A stretch of 13,401 bases of DNA. Source: JAVBOD01 sp031551045. Its GTDB lineage: Bacteria; Bacteroidota; Bacteroidia; Bacteroidales; UBA932. Positions within the stretch are counted from its first letter, which is position 1. Every line of letters begins with the position of its first letter. The DNA is taken from NCBI GenBank assembly GCA_031551045.1, contig JAVBOD010000018.1, positions 1 through 13,401 of the forward strand. Direction: 5' to 3'. The notes under the pieces were generated by a model. The model had not been told where the DNA came from. It was given only the letters and a program-made list of their open reading frames with translations, and searched no databases. This document shows positions 5,660 to 13,401 of the stretch, piece after piece. Both the position numbers and the translations under genes were made by a program.

Positions 5660-8002
5660 CTAAAATGAATAATCTCGACCGTTCTTGCAATCGAATGTTT
5701 TGATCACTTCTCCATATTTCACTGTAATTTTCGTATCGACTTTTGCATGTATCGTGGCATTGGTCAATTGGCCGTGCTTCCATTGCATATCGACCTCTAC
5801 TCCGCCCCGCGCTGCTAAGCCCTTTACCGAACCATTACGCCATGCATCGGGCAATGCCGGCAAAAGTTGTATCACATCATTTTGGCTTTGCAGCAACATT
5901 TCGGCCATGCCGGAACATGCGCCCATATTGCCGTCTAACTGAAACGGAGGATGTGTGGCCAACAGATTCTGATAGACGCCTCCTCCCTTTTCTATCTCCG
6001 CTTTTTCACCGGGTATCCGCAAAATATTTTTCAATAATTGATACGCCCGGTTGCCGTCTTTTAAGCGCGCCCAGAAATTCACTTTCCATGCCAACGACCA
6101 TCCGGTGCCTGCATCGCCGCGTGCGTTCAGGCTCACCTTGGCAGCTTCCGCCAACTCGGGCGTAGCATCAGGCGTTAGCTGGCTTCCGGGAAAAAGCGCA
6201 AACAAATGCGACACATGCCGGTGCGTACTTTTCGAGTCGTCCACATCTTCTTTCCACTCCTGCAATTGCCCCCAACGGCCGATTTGCGGAGGGCAAATCC
6301 GTTCGCGCTTTGCCGACACTTCGCGGGTAAATTCATCGTCAATTCCCAGTACGTACGCGGCTTTCAGGAAGTTGGTAAACAAATCCCATACTATTTGATG
6401 ATCCATGGATGCGCCGCCCGAAATGCCCCCATGCTCGGGAGAATAGGAAGGAGATGAAACCAGCACCGCGTTTTCATCTTCCGTCAAATAATCCAACCAA
6501 AATAATGCCGCTTCTTTCATTACCGGAAAAGCCTGCCGGCGCAAAAAAGCAGTATCCTGCGTAAAGGCAAAATGCTCCCACGAGTGTTGACACAACCACG
6601 CGGCGCCTCCCGGGAAAAATCCCCACGGGAAGCCCCAACCCGGCGCCGTGTAACCAAAAGCATTGTTCATTGTGTTGACAATCCAACCCCGCGTATTAAA
6701 AAAGTCTTTAGCGCTTGCCTTTCCCGGCGTTACCAGAGAGGCTGTCCATGCGGTCATCGGCTCGTTACACTCGGCAAGGTTGGCAGGCAAAGCCGGCCAA
6801 TAAATCATCTGCATGTTGATATTGGTATGATAGTCGCAAGCCCACGGCGGATTTGTGTCTTTATTCCATTTGCCTTGTAAATTAGCCGGCATGGTTCCCG
6901 GCCGCGAACTACTTATCAGCAAGTAGCGTCCGTATTGAAAAAACAATGCCTCTAAAGCATTATCGGATGTTCCCAATTGATAGTTTACCAACCGTTCGTT
7001 GGTCGGTAAATCGTTAGAAGTTTCTCCTAAATTCAAACTGACTCGATTGAATAATTGATGATAGTCCGTGACGTGTTCTTGCAGTAATTCCGGGAAAGAT
7101 TTGTTATTGGTCTTTTCCAGCACATCCGGAATAATGCTGCCCCACGCCGGATTTCTGTAATCGGGATAATGATTTTCATATTCCGTAGCAATCGTTAGCA
7201 ATACAAAAAGCTCTTTAGCGCCTTTAATACGTAGTGTACCATCGCGCCACGAAACGACTCCGTCTGTGTCCATTACTTTTATAGCCGTTTGAAACTTCAA
7301 TTTATTGAAAGGAACATGTCCTTCGTAAAAATAAGTTTGGTCGTGGAAATTTTCTTTCACGCAAACATGTGGCGACGCATAGTTAATCACATAATCGGCA
7401 CCGTTTCGCGCATTATTTTCAAGCTTCATAAGAAAAGCCCGCTGCGGATAAGAAGCAAAATAGGTTCGCCGGTGTTTTACTGTTCCTTGCGTATAACGCA
7501 CATTGGAAACGGCATCCGAGATATTCAAATCGCGGTAATAATCGCTCACCGTTCCTTCGCCGGATATTTCTATAAACAAGTCGCCGGCCGTTTGGTTCGC
7601 GCCGAAATCGCCAAATCCTTTCATGCCTTCTGCATAGTTAATACTTCCGGTCAATTCTTTGGACGCCAGCGCATCGGATTCTTTCATTTTTCCCTGGCAA
7701 ATCAATTGTCGGATAGGCTCAATGGCTTTCCAGGCCTCCGGCCGGTTTCCGAAGTTGTACCGTGCATCGCTGCCGGGGCCGCCTTCCCATAACGAGCCTT
7801 CCGAAAGCTGAATTTGTTCGCGCTCCACTCCTCCGAAAACCATGGCGCCCATGTAGCCGTTTCCCAACGGCAAGGCTTCGCGCATCCAGTCGGTAGCCGG
7901 AGCGGCGTACCACAATTTCAAGGGATTCTTTTTTGCATCACAAGAAACAGCGAGGCCTACTAAACAACAACTTGTCAATATAAAATAAAAAGACTTTCTC
8001 AT
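5660..8002 (-). CDS. GH95 alpha-L-fucosidase lipoprotein
   Basis: This 780-residue enzyme belongs to GH95, whose members are inverting alpha-1,2-L-fucosidases (some act on alpha-L-galactose) that remove terminal fucose from host-type glycans. The N-terminus is a lipoprotein signal with a likely lipid-attached C21 (LAVSC). The residues after it (DAKKN) are not strongly acidic, so a surface-export signal is not evident. Order: beta-sandwich from about residue 28 (LWYAAPATDWMREALPLGNG), helical linker, (alpha/alpha)6 catalytic barrel, then a C-terminal beta domain. The catalytic set of the family is present: N394 and N396 in HTNINMQMIYWPA, general acid E523 in SPEHG, and D690 in FQLDGNMG. Length is normal. 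A promoter box sits at 8026-8033, and the stop is followed at once by a perfect palindrome. It stands alone without SusC/SusD genes and is probably monocistronic. The family call is firm; exact linkage specificity is inferred. Confidence 0.96.
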   Translation of the reverse strand: MRKSFYFILTSCCLVGLAVSCDAKKNPLKLWYAAPATDWMREALPLGNGYMGAMVFGGVEREQIQLSEGSLWEGGPGSDARYNFGNRPEAWKAIEPIRQLICQGKMKESDALASKELTGSINYAEGMKGFGDFGANQTAGDLFIEISGEGTVSDYYRDLNISDAVSNVRYTQGTVKHRRTYFASYPQRAFLMKLENNARNGADYVINYASPHVCVKENFHDQTYFYEGHVPFNKLKFQTAIKVMDTDGVVSWRDGTLRIKGAKELFVLLTIATEYENHYPDYRNPAWGSIIPDVLEKTNNKSFPELLQEHVTDYHQLFNRVSLNLGETSNDLPTNERLVNYQLGTSDNALEALFFQYGRYLLISSSRPGTMPANLQGKWNKDTNPPWACDYHTNINMQMIYWPALPANLAECNEPMTAWTASLVTPGKASAKDFFNTRGWIVNTMNNAFGYTAPGWGFPWGFFPGGAAWLCQHSWEHFAFTQDTAFLRRQAFPVMKEAALFWLDYLTEDENAVLVSSPSYSPEHGGISGGASMDHQIVWDLFTNFLKAAYVLGIDDEFTREVSAKRERICPPQIGRWGQLQEWKEDVDDSKSTHRHVSHLFALFPGSQLTPDATPELAEAAKVSLNARGDAGTGWSLAWKVNFWARLKDGNRAYQLLKNILRIPGEKAEIEKGGGVYQNLLATHPPFQLDGNMGACSGMAEMLLQSQNDVIQLLPALPDAWRNGSVKGLAARGGVEVDMQWKHGQLTNATIHAKVDTKITVKYGEVIKTFDCKNGRDYSF

Positions 8003-8025
8003 CGGCTACATCATTGATTATTTTT

Positions 8026-8033
8026 CAAAAGTA
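8026..8033 (-). promoter_or_regulatory. Bacteroidota -7 promoter box for the GH95 gene
   Basis: The minus strand reads TACTTTTG, a full match to the TAnnTTTG -7 element, 23 bases ahead of the GH95 start codon. This would give a leader of about 15-20 bases. The match is to the -7 element only; I do not claim a -33 element. Confidence 0.6.
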
Positions 8034-8167
8034 AGAAAAATATATCACACCCGCCCACAGTAACAGAAAGAAAAGATAAGGTGGTTGGGCAAAAAGACAA
8101 AAGCATCCGCCACGAAGAACACAACGTTTTGAAAGTCACTCTCTCTTTGTTCCCCGATAAAGTGCAT

Positions 8168-8199
8168 AAAAAAACGTCCGCACTTTGCCGTACGGACGC
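8168..8199 (-). terminator. Intrinsic terminator of the aminotransferase gene
   Basis: On the minus strand a six-base-pair GC-rich stem (CGTCCG at 8198-8193 pairing with CGGACG at 8180-8175) is followed directly by a run of seven T residues (8174-8168). It lies about 26 bases after the aminotransferase stop codon and separates that gene from the GH95 promoter downstream. Confidence 0.85.
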
Positions 8200-8224
8200 A
8201 AGGTATGTTTATTGCAGAGCGTTC

Positions 8225-9424
8225 TTAATTTGTTTTACCCGGATATACTTTCAAGGCTTCTTCCAAGCATTTCATTGATTTTTGCAAATCGTCCACATTC
8301 AATGCATAACTGATACGCACTTCATTTTTTCCCAGCCCTTTGGTAGCATAAAATCCGGTAGCAGGCGCAAACATTACGGTTTGTTTTTCATATTCGAACG
8401 ACTCCAGCAACCATTGACAGAATTTGTCGGAATCGTCAATCGGCAAACGGGCCACCGCATAGAAAGCGCCTTTAGGATTCGGGCAGAAGCAGCCCGGTAT
8501 TTTGTTAATGGCATTCACCACAACATCGCGACGTTTCATATAATCTTCTTTAACTTCCTTGAAATAACTTTCCGGCGTATCGCAAGCCGCTTCTCCAAAT
8601 ATCTGTCCGTAGGAAGGAGGGCTCAGGCGGGCTTGCGCCAACTTCATAGCGACATTGTAAACTTCCGTATTTTTAGTGATGAACATACCGACACGTACGC
8701 CGCATGCCGAATAACGCTTCGATACAGAATCGAGTAGTATCACATTATTCGCAATTTCGGGGTAATGCATGGCCGAAGGAACTCCTTGTTCTTCGTAGCA
8801 AAACTCACGATATACTTCATCGGAAAACAAGAACAGGTCATGCTTTTTCACAATTTGTACCAACTCGCGCATTTCGGCATCGGAATATAAATAACCGGTA
8901 GGATTAGAGGGGTTACAAATCAAGATGGCCTTTGTTTTCGGCGTAATCAATTTTTCAAAAGCTTCTATTTCAGGCAATGCAAATCCGTTTTCGATAGAAG
9001 CGGTAATCGGCACCGTTTTTACCCCCGTCATAATAGCAAAGGTAGTATAGTTGGCATAGTATGGCTCAGGAACAATTACCTCGTCGCCCGGGTTCAAGCA
9101 AGTCATATAAGCAAACATCAACGCTTCGGAACCGCCGTTGGTTATAATAATTTGATGTTCGTTAATGTCGATATTTACCTTTTTGTAATATTCCACCAAT
9201 TTTTTGCGGTACGAAAGATTTCCTGCTGAATGGCTATATTCAATCAGATTCAATTTATTATCACACACCGCTTTCAACGCTCCTTCGGGCGCATGAACGT
9301 CGGGCTGGCCGATATTTAAGTGATATACATGAACGCCGCGACATTTAGCCGCATCCGAAAACGGAACTAATTTACGAATAGGCGAAGCGGGAGCTTCCTT
9401 TCCAATGTTTGATATGTGTGGCAT
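8225..9424 (-). CDS. PLP-dependent aminotransferase, class I/II (AspC-like fold)
   Basis: This 399-residue cytosolic enzyme should transfer an amino group between an amino acid and a 2-oxo acid using pyridoxal phosphate. Fold-type I hallmarks are in order: YSHSAGNLSYRKKL near the N-terminus, TNGGSEALMFA (cofactor phosphate loop), NPSNPTG (N174 near the pyridine ring), SDEVY (D202 pairs with the ring nitrogen, Y205 with the 3'-hydroxyl), SVSKRYS (K236 forms the Schiff base), and a C-terminal NEVRISYAL whose R370 should bind the substrate carboxylate. Length and motifs fit the aspartate/aromatic/alanine aminotransferase group, but the sequence alone does not decide the substrate. It is transcribed divergently from valS out of a 97-base gap, has its own -7 box at 9459-9466 and a strong terminator at 8168-8199, so it is likely monocistronic. 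Confidence 0.95.
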   Translation of the reverse strand: MPHISNIGKEAPASPIRKLVPFSDAAKCRGVHVYHLNIGQPDVHAPEGALKAVCDNKLNLIEYSHSAGNLSYRKKLVEYYKKVNIDINEHQIIITNGGSEALMFAYMTCLNPGDEVIVPEPYYANYTTFAIMTGVKTVPITASIENGFALPEIEAFEKLITPKTKAILICNPSNPTGYLYSDAEMRELVQIVKKHDLFLFSDEVYREFCYEEQGVPSAMHYPEIANNVILLDSVSKRYSACGVRVGMFITKNTEVYNVAMKLAQARLSPPSYGQIFGEAACDTPESYFKEVKEDYMKRRDVVVNAINKIPGCFCPNPKGAFYAVARLPIDDSDKFCQWLLESFEYEKQTVMFAPATGFYATKGLGKNEVRISYALNVDDLQKSMKCLEEALKVYPGKTN

Positions 9425-9458
9425 ATTTTTTAATTTAATTTTTTTAGATTTTGACGGT

Positions 9459-9466
9459 CAAAGGTA
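9459..9466 (-). promoter_or_regulatory. Bacteroidota -7 promoter box for the aminotransferase gene
   Basis: The minus strand reads TACCTTTG, matching TAnnTTTG, 34 bases ahead of the aminotransferase ATG. It lies only 25 bases from the valS box on the opposite strand, so the two promoters are back to back. Confidence 0.65.
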
Positions 9467-9491
9467 GTAAAAGTTTCTTAGTAAAAAATAT

Positions 9492-9499
9492 TATCTTTG
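9492..9499 (+). promoter_or_regulatory. Bacteroidota -7 promoter box for valS
   Basis: TATCTTTG is a full match to the -7 element and lies 22 bases ahead of the valS ATG, implying a leader of roughly 15 bases. That is too short for a T-box or other riboswitch. No clear -33 TTTG is seen at the usual distance. Confidence 0.7.
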
Positions 9500-9521
9500 C
9501 AACTTAAAACTTTAATGATAC

Positions 9522-12161
9522 ATGGAATTAGCTGCTAAGTACAACCCTGCGGAAGTAGAAGACAAATGGTATGCCTATTGGATGAAAAACCGTTTTTTTC
9601 ATTCAACGCCCGACCATAGAGAACCTTACACCATCGTTATTCCGCCGCCCAACGTCACCGGTGTGCTACACATGGGGCACATGCTCAACAACACGATTCA
9701 GGATGTGCTGGTGCGCCGTGCGCGGATGCAAGGCAAAAATGCTTGCTGGGTGCCGGGAACCGACCATGCATCTATTGCTACCGAAGCCAAAGTAGTAGCG
9801 AAATTAGCCGCCGAGGGCATTAAAAAAAGCGATTTAACGCGCGAGCAATTCCTTGAACACGCATGGGAGTGGACACGCAAACACGGCGGTATTATCCTTG
9901 AACAGTTGAAAAAATTAGGCGCTTCGTGCGACTGGGATCGTACGAATTTCACGATGAATGAAGATTATTCGAGCAGCGTGATTCGTGCATTCGTGGACTT
10001 ATACCATAGAGGGCTGGTCTATCGCGGCGTCCGCATGGTCAACTGGGATCCACAAGCCCTGACAGCCTTGTCGGACGAAGAAGTTATTTACAAAGAAGTA
10101 AATTCCAAACTTTATTACCTCAAGTATAAAGTGGTGGGCGAAGATAAATTTATCATCATTGCCACCACCCGCCCCGAAACAATTCTAGGCGATACGGCGG
10201 TTTGTATCAACCCGAACGACGAGCGCTACAAATATTTACGCGGCAAGAAAGTGCTGGTTCCGCTGATTAATCGCGAAGTGCCGATTATCGAAGACGAATA
10301 TGTGGATATGGAATTCGGTACGGGTTGCCTCAAAATTACGCCGGCGCACGATATCAACGACTATGTGCTGGGCGAGAAACACCATTTGGAAGTGATTGAT
10401 ATTTTCAATGATAACGGCACGCTGAACGAAAAAGCGCAACTATATATCGGACAAGACCGTTTTGCGGTACGCAAGCAAATCGAGAAAGATTTGGAAGCAG
10501 CCGGATTGATGGAAAAAGCAGAAAATTATGTCAACAAAGTAGGATTTTCCGAACGTACCGATGCCGTTATCGAACCGAAACTTTCCATGCAATGGTTCGT
10601 GAACATGAACGAAATGGCCGAGCCTGCGTTGGCGGCGGTGATGGATGACGAAATATTGCTGCACCCGCCGAAATTCAAAAACACCTACCGCCACTGGATG
10701 GAGAATATCAAAGATTGGTGCATCTCGCGCCAATTGTGGTGGGGGCACCGCATTCCGGCGTGGTACCTTCCGCAAGGCGGATTTGTAGTAGCCGAAACGG
10801 CCGAAGAAGCGCTAACGTTAGCCAAAGAAAAAACGAAAAACAAATCGCTGACATTAGACCATTTAAAACAGGATGAAGATGTGCTTGATACGTGGTTTTC
10901 ATCGTGGCTGTGGCCTATTTCGGTGTTTGATACGAACGTGGCAGGCCATCCGGAAGTGGACCCGAACAATGATCTGCAATATTACTATCCCACGGCGGAT
11001 TTGGTAACGGCTCCCGAAATTTTATTCTTTTGGGTAGCGCGTATGATTATGGCCGGTTATGAATGGGCCGGCGGGCCGCCGTTCAAAAATGTATATTTGA
11101 CGGGAATTGTGCGCGACAAGCTCGGCCGCAAGATGAGTAAATCGCTCGGCAATTCGCCCGACCCGATTGAATTGATGGAAAAATTCGGCGCCGATGGCGT
11201 GCGCTTGGGCATGTTGCTTACTTCACCGGCCGGCAACGACTTACCGTTCGACGAAGGCCTGTGTGAACAGGGCCGGAATTTCTGCAATAAAATATGGAAC
11301 GCATTCCGTTTGGTAAAAATGTGGGAAGTGTCGCCCGAAGCCCCACAGCCGGAACATTCGGAACAAGCGGTGCATTGGTTTTTGAACAATTTGAAGAAAA
11401 CGTTGATAGAGATTGAAGACGATTTTGAAAAATACCGTTTATCGGAAGCCCTGATGAAAGCCTACAAATTATTCTGGGACGATTTCTGCGCATGGTATTT
11501 GGAAATTATTAAACCGCACGCGGGACAAGCGATTGATGAAAAAACGCACAAAGCCACCTTCGTGATTTTCGATGCGCTATTAAAAATTCTACATCCTTTC
11601 ATGCCGTTCATTACCGAAGAAATCTGGCAATGCCTCGACGAACGGAAAGACGGCGAAAGCATCATGGTATCGTACATGCCTATGGCGAAAGATTTCGACG
11701 AAGCGGCTATTGCTAATTTCGATTTGGTGAAAGAAGCGATTACCTCGGTGCGTATGTTGCGGCAAAGCAAAAATATTTCGATGAAAGAAACATTGGCGTT
11801 ATACGTAAACGGCGCTATGGAACCGGCATTGTTTCCGGTGTTGCGCAAGATGGCCAACCTTAGTAACATTCATGCCAACGAACAAAAACCTGATGCCAGC
11901 GGCGCCTCGTTTCTCATTGGCACGACCGATTTTTACATACCGCTCGGCAATTTATTGAATGTAGCAGAAGAACTAAAAAAGCTGGAAGCCGATTTGCAAT
12001 ATCAACAAAAATTTTTCGATTCGGTAAGCAAAAAATTAAGCAACGAAAAATTCGTGAACAGCGCTCCGGAAGAGGTCGTAGCAATGGAACGGAAAAAACA
12101 AGCCGACAGCGAAGCGCGTATAAAAGCCATTGAAGAACAAATACAAAAGCTGAAACAATAG
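9522..12161 (+). CDS. valS: Valine--tRNA ligase
   Basis: This cytosolic class I aminoacyl-tRNA synthetase charges tRNA-Val with valine and edits mischarged threonine. At 879 residues it has the family's usual length. PPPNVTGVLHMGHMLN holds the HIGH-type signature (H50-M51-G52-H53), and GRKMSKSLGNSPDP holds KMSKS (residues 537-541). Between them lies the CP1 editing domain (TTRPETILGDTAVCINP). After KMSKS come the anticodon-binding helical bundle (about residues 610-760) and a C-terminal Lys/Glu-rich coiled coil (about 810-879) typical of bacterial ValRS. The C-terminal arm (NEKFVNSAPEEVV) is a ValRS hallmark that separates it from IleRS and LeuRS. The ATG at 9522 is 22 bases after a TATCTTTG box and starts right at the conserved N-terminus (KYNPAEVEDKWYAYW). 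The DUF2461 gene follows after 74 bases on the same strand and may be co-transcribed. Confidence 0.99.
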   Translation: MELAAKYNPAEVEDKWYAYWMKNRFFHSTPDHREPYTIVIPPPNVTGVLHMGHMLNNTIQDVLVRRARMQGKNACWVPGTDHASIATEAKVVAKLAAEGIKKSDLTREQFLEHAWEWTRKHGGIILEQLKKLGASCDWDRTNFTMNEDYSSSVIRAFVDLYHRGLVYRGVRMVNWDPQALTALSDEEVIYKEVNSKLYYLKYKVVGEDKFIIIATTRPETILGDTAVCINPNDERYKYLRGKKVLVPLINREVPIIEDEYVDMEFGTGCLKITPAHDINDYVLGEKHHLEVIDIFNDNGTLNEKAQLYIGQDRFAVRKQIEKDLEAAGLMEKAENYVNKVGFSERTDAVIEPKLSMQWFVNMNEMAEPALAAVMDDEILLHPPKFKNTYRHWMENIKDWCISRQLWWGHRIPAWYLPQGGFVVAETAEEALTLAKEKTKNKSLTLDHLKQDEDVLDTWFSSWLWPISVFDTNVAGHPEVDPNNDLQYYYPTADLVTAPEILFFWVARMIMAGYEWAGGPPFKNVYLTGIVRDKLGRKMSKSLGNSPDPIELMEKFGADGVRLGMLLTSPAGNDLPFDEGLCEQGRNFCNKIWNAFRLVKMWEVSPEAPQPEHSEQAVHWFLNNLKKTLIEIEDDFEKYRLSEALMKAYKLFWDDFCAWYLEIIKPHAGQAIDEKTHKATFVIFDALLKILHPFMPFITEEIWQCLDERKDGESIMVSYMPMAKDFDEAAIANFDLVKEAITSVRMLRQSKNISMKETLALYVNGAMEPALFPVLRKMANLSNIHANEQKPDASGASFLIGTTDFYIPLGNLLNVAEELKKLEADLQYQQKFFDSVSKKLSNEKFVNSAPEEVVAMERKKQADSEARIKAIEEQIQKLKQ

Positions 12162-12203
12162 TACGTCAAGATTACCATTCCAAGTCTCAGGTTCCACCAC
12201 AAA

Positions 12204-12217
12204 AACTTGAAACTTGA
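12204..12217. repeat. Short tandem repeat AACTTGA x2
   Basis: Two exact adjacent copies of AACTTGA lie in the 74-base gap between valS and the DUF2461 gene. The motif resembles the CTTTAAAC tandem at 2558-2573. It is low-complexity intergenic DNA of no visible function. Confidence 0.5.
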
Positions 12218-12235
12218 AATAAAAAACGATTAATT

Positions 12236-12907
12236 ATGATACAACCCGCCACTTTTACGTTTCTCCGCAAGTTGGCTAAAAATAATGAGCGCGAATGGTT
12301 TCATGCCAATAAATCCAGTTACGAACAAGCCAAGCAAAACATACTGGATGTGGCTACACAACTCATTGCAGCCATTAACACGTTCGATAAAACATTAGGC
12401 TACCCGGATCCTAAAAAATGTCTTTTCCGCATTGCACGCGACACCCGTTTTGCGAACGACAAATCTCCTTACAAAACAAATTTCGGATGTATTATGAATC
12501 CGGACGGAACGCGAAAGAGCGAACTGTCGGGATATTACATGCACATAGAACCCGGAGCATCATTCCTGTCCGCCGGCATTTACATGGCCATGCCCGATGT
12601 GGTAAAAGCCGTGCGCGAAGCTATCGACGACGAGTTCGAAGCGTTTTCGGAAATTATTTCCCAAAAAGAATTTGCAAAAAAAATAGGCGACCTTTCGCGC
12701 GACGAAGATGCGCTTTCGCGCGTTCCTAAAGGATTTGACAAAGACTCTCCGGCGGCCGAATATATAAAACTGAAACATTTTTATGTAATGGCGCCTATTT
12801 CGGATGTCGAAGCAACGTCAAAAGACTTTGTGAAGAAAGCCGCTGCTTTATATAAAATAATGTATCCGTTCAATAGCTTTATGAATCGGGCAATAAAAAA
12901 CAAATAG
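12236..12907 (+). CDS. DUF2461 (TIGR02453-type) protein of unknown function
   Basis: This 223-residue, probably cytosolic protein has no signal peptide or membrane segment. It matches the DUF2461 family pattern: the opening FLRKLAKNNEREWFHANKSSYEQA (residues about 9-32), the central FRIARDTRFANDKSPYKTNFG (about 63-83), and GYYMHIEPGASFLSAGIYMAMP (about 99-120). The strongly conserved acidic, basic and aromatic residues in these blocks suggest a ligand or active site, but no activity is established for the family to my knowledge. Length is normal for the family. It begins 74 bases after valS on the same strand with an AT-rich leader and no promoter box that I can see, so read-through from valS is likely. 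No terminator with a U-tract is evident after it. Confidence 0.93.
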   Translation: MIQPATFTFLRKLAKNNEREWFHANKSSYEQAKQNILDVATQLIAAINTFDKTLGYPDPKKCLFRIARDTRFANDKSPYKTNFGCIMNPDGTRKSELSGYYMHIEPGASFLSAGIYMAMPDVVKAVREAIDDEFEAFSEIISQKEFAKKIGDLSRDEDALSRVPKGFDKDSPAAEYIKLKHFYVMAPISDVEATSKDFVKKAAALYKIMYPFNSFMNRAIKNK

Positions 12908-13065
12908 CCATATATTACCACAAAAGTTGAAAACGTTTGTTTAAATTTAGTAGAAACCGACAGGAGAACATAAGTAAACAAACATAAAGAATACCCGTAG
13001 CGCATTTGGAGAAAGGCCTCTGCATTAACTTTCGGCTAAAGCCTTATTTATAGTACACTTAATAT

Positions 13066-13085
13066 CCGTTGGATAAATCCAACGG
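13066..13085. repeat. Perfect 8-bp hairpin in the 12908-13379 intergenic region
   Basis: CCGTTGGA pairs perfectly with TCCAACGG around a TAAA loop. It sits in a 472-base non-coding stretch (12908-13379) with a small GGCTAAAGCC hairpin upstream (13034-13043) and a longer palindrome downstream. No U-tract follows, so it is not a normal terminator. It resembles dispersed hairpin repeats of Bacteroidota genomes, but only one copy is visible here. Confidence 0.7.
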
Positions 13086-13109
13086 CAATGAAAAGCAGCA
13101 AGTTCATGC

Positions 13110-13162
13110 CCGTTTAGCTCCTGCCCGAATGAACACATTCGTTCAGGCGGGTTAGCTGACGG
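13110..13162. repeat. Imperfect long palindrome in the 12908-13379 intergenic region
   Basis: The core CGAATG-AACA-CATTCG is a perfect hairpin. Outside it, CC(T/C)GCC, AGCT and CCGT/ACGG segments also pair, with bulges, giving an extended stem over about 53 bases. Together with the hairpin at 13066-13085 it makes a structured block of roughly 130 bases. It could be a dispersed palindromic element or a structured RNA; I cannot tell which. Confidence 0.6.
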
Positions 13163-13333
13163 TTACAAATTCGACGCATAACAAAGGTTTTAGACAAAAC
13201 GATAAATAAAAATCATTTTCTAAATGCACTACCGGTAAAGAATGTAACAATCTAAAAAAAAACAATCTTCTCCCTCGCCATAGCGCTAAAACGAAATAGG
13301 CCATTACCACATTCAGGTATTACACTATTTTCG

Positions 13334-13341
13334 TATCTTTG
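13334..13341 (+). promoter_or_regulatory. Bacteroidota -7 promoter box for the gene at the window's 3' edge
   Basis: TATCTTTG, identical to the valS box, lies 38 bases ahead of an ATG at 13380. The implied leader is about 30 bases. It supports the partial coding region at the end of the window. Confidence 0.65.
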
Positions 13342-13379
13342 TAAACTCGTATCCAGTACATAAAATCTAAATAAACGCT

Positions 13380-13401
13380 ATGGACACACCCGCCATCTAT
13401 C
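13380..13401 (+). CDS. Start of a gene cut by the window end
   Basis: An ATG is followed by seven in-frame codons reading MDTPAIY before the window ends. Support comes from the TATCTTTG box 38 bases upstream and an A-rich leader (AAAATCTAAATAAACGCT) of the kind seen before Bacteroidota genes. Too little protein is visible to name a family. Confidence 0.5.

Noticed and set aside
5562..5783. 73-residue minus-strand reading frame overlapping the GH95 3' end
   Set aside because: Its C-terminal part is the translation of the palindromic repeat (SERSEES and FFATLRMT), a well-known spurious peptide, and the rest is out of frame with the fucosidase gene.
7289..7792. 167-residue plus-strand frame inside the GH95 gene
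   Set aside because: It is the antisense shadow of a well-conserved enzyme and shows no family resemblance.
12935..12983. Nine-base inverted repeat (GTTTGTTTA / TAAACAAAC) after the DUF2461 gene as a terminator
   Set aside because: The stem is AT-only apart from two G-C pairs, the loop is about 31 bases and no U-tract follows; it is expected by chance in AT-rich DNA.

Overview
The window looks like a chromosomal segment of a Bacteroidota (Bacteroidales-like) bacterium of moderate GC. The evidence is the type of TonB-dependent receptor with an N-terminal carboxypeptidase-regulatory-like domain, a lipoprotein GH95 enzyme and a GH89 enzyme, A-rich leaders without clear Shine-Dalgarno sequences, and several TAnnTTTG promoter boxes, the -7 element of the Bacteroidota primary sigma factor. 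The species cannot be named from the sequence.

Layout. Bases 1-2064 (+) hold the 3' part of a GH89 alpha-N-acetylglucosaminidase whose start lies outside the window. It converges on a minus-strand cluster. In order of transcription, that cluster is a small Cys/His-rich membrane-anchored protein (5444-5019), a TonB-dependent receptor (4834-2573, GTG start) and a periplasmic heavy-metal-associated (HMA) domain protein (2438-2115). These three look like a metal acquisition or handling unit, probably copper or another soft metal. Upstream, also on the minus strand, are a GH95 alpha-L-fucosidase lipoprotein (8002-5660) with its own promoter and a class I/II PLP aminotransferase (9424-8225) with a clear intrinsic terminator. 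From a compact divergent promoter region (9425-9521), valS (9522-12161) runs on the plus strand, followed by a DUF2461 protein (12236-12907). A 472-base intergenic stretch with several hairpins follows, then a promoter box and the first codons of another plus-strand gene (13380 onward).

How the genes relate. GH89 and GH95 both attack host-type or complex glycans (terminal alpha-GlcNAc and alpha-fucose), but neither has SusC/SusD partners here, so this is not a classical polysaccharide utilization locus. The metal cluster is the most distinctive part. Its receptor has a Cys-Cys pair in the plug region, an EF-hand-like loop and a His-rich stretch, and its two small partners carry CxxC, CxC and CC motifs. 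The remainder is housekeeping.

Repeats. The three intergenic gaps beside or inside the metal cluster all hold repeat-like DNA: a degenerate palindrome at 4875-4972, a 31-bp perfect-arm palindrome of the same family at 5576-5655, and a different CACGGAG/ATCTGTG element at 2475-2546. I saw no CRISPR, IS element, tRNA or rRNA.
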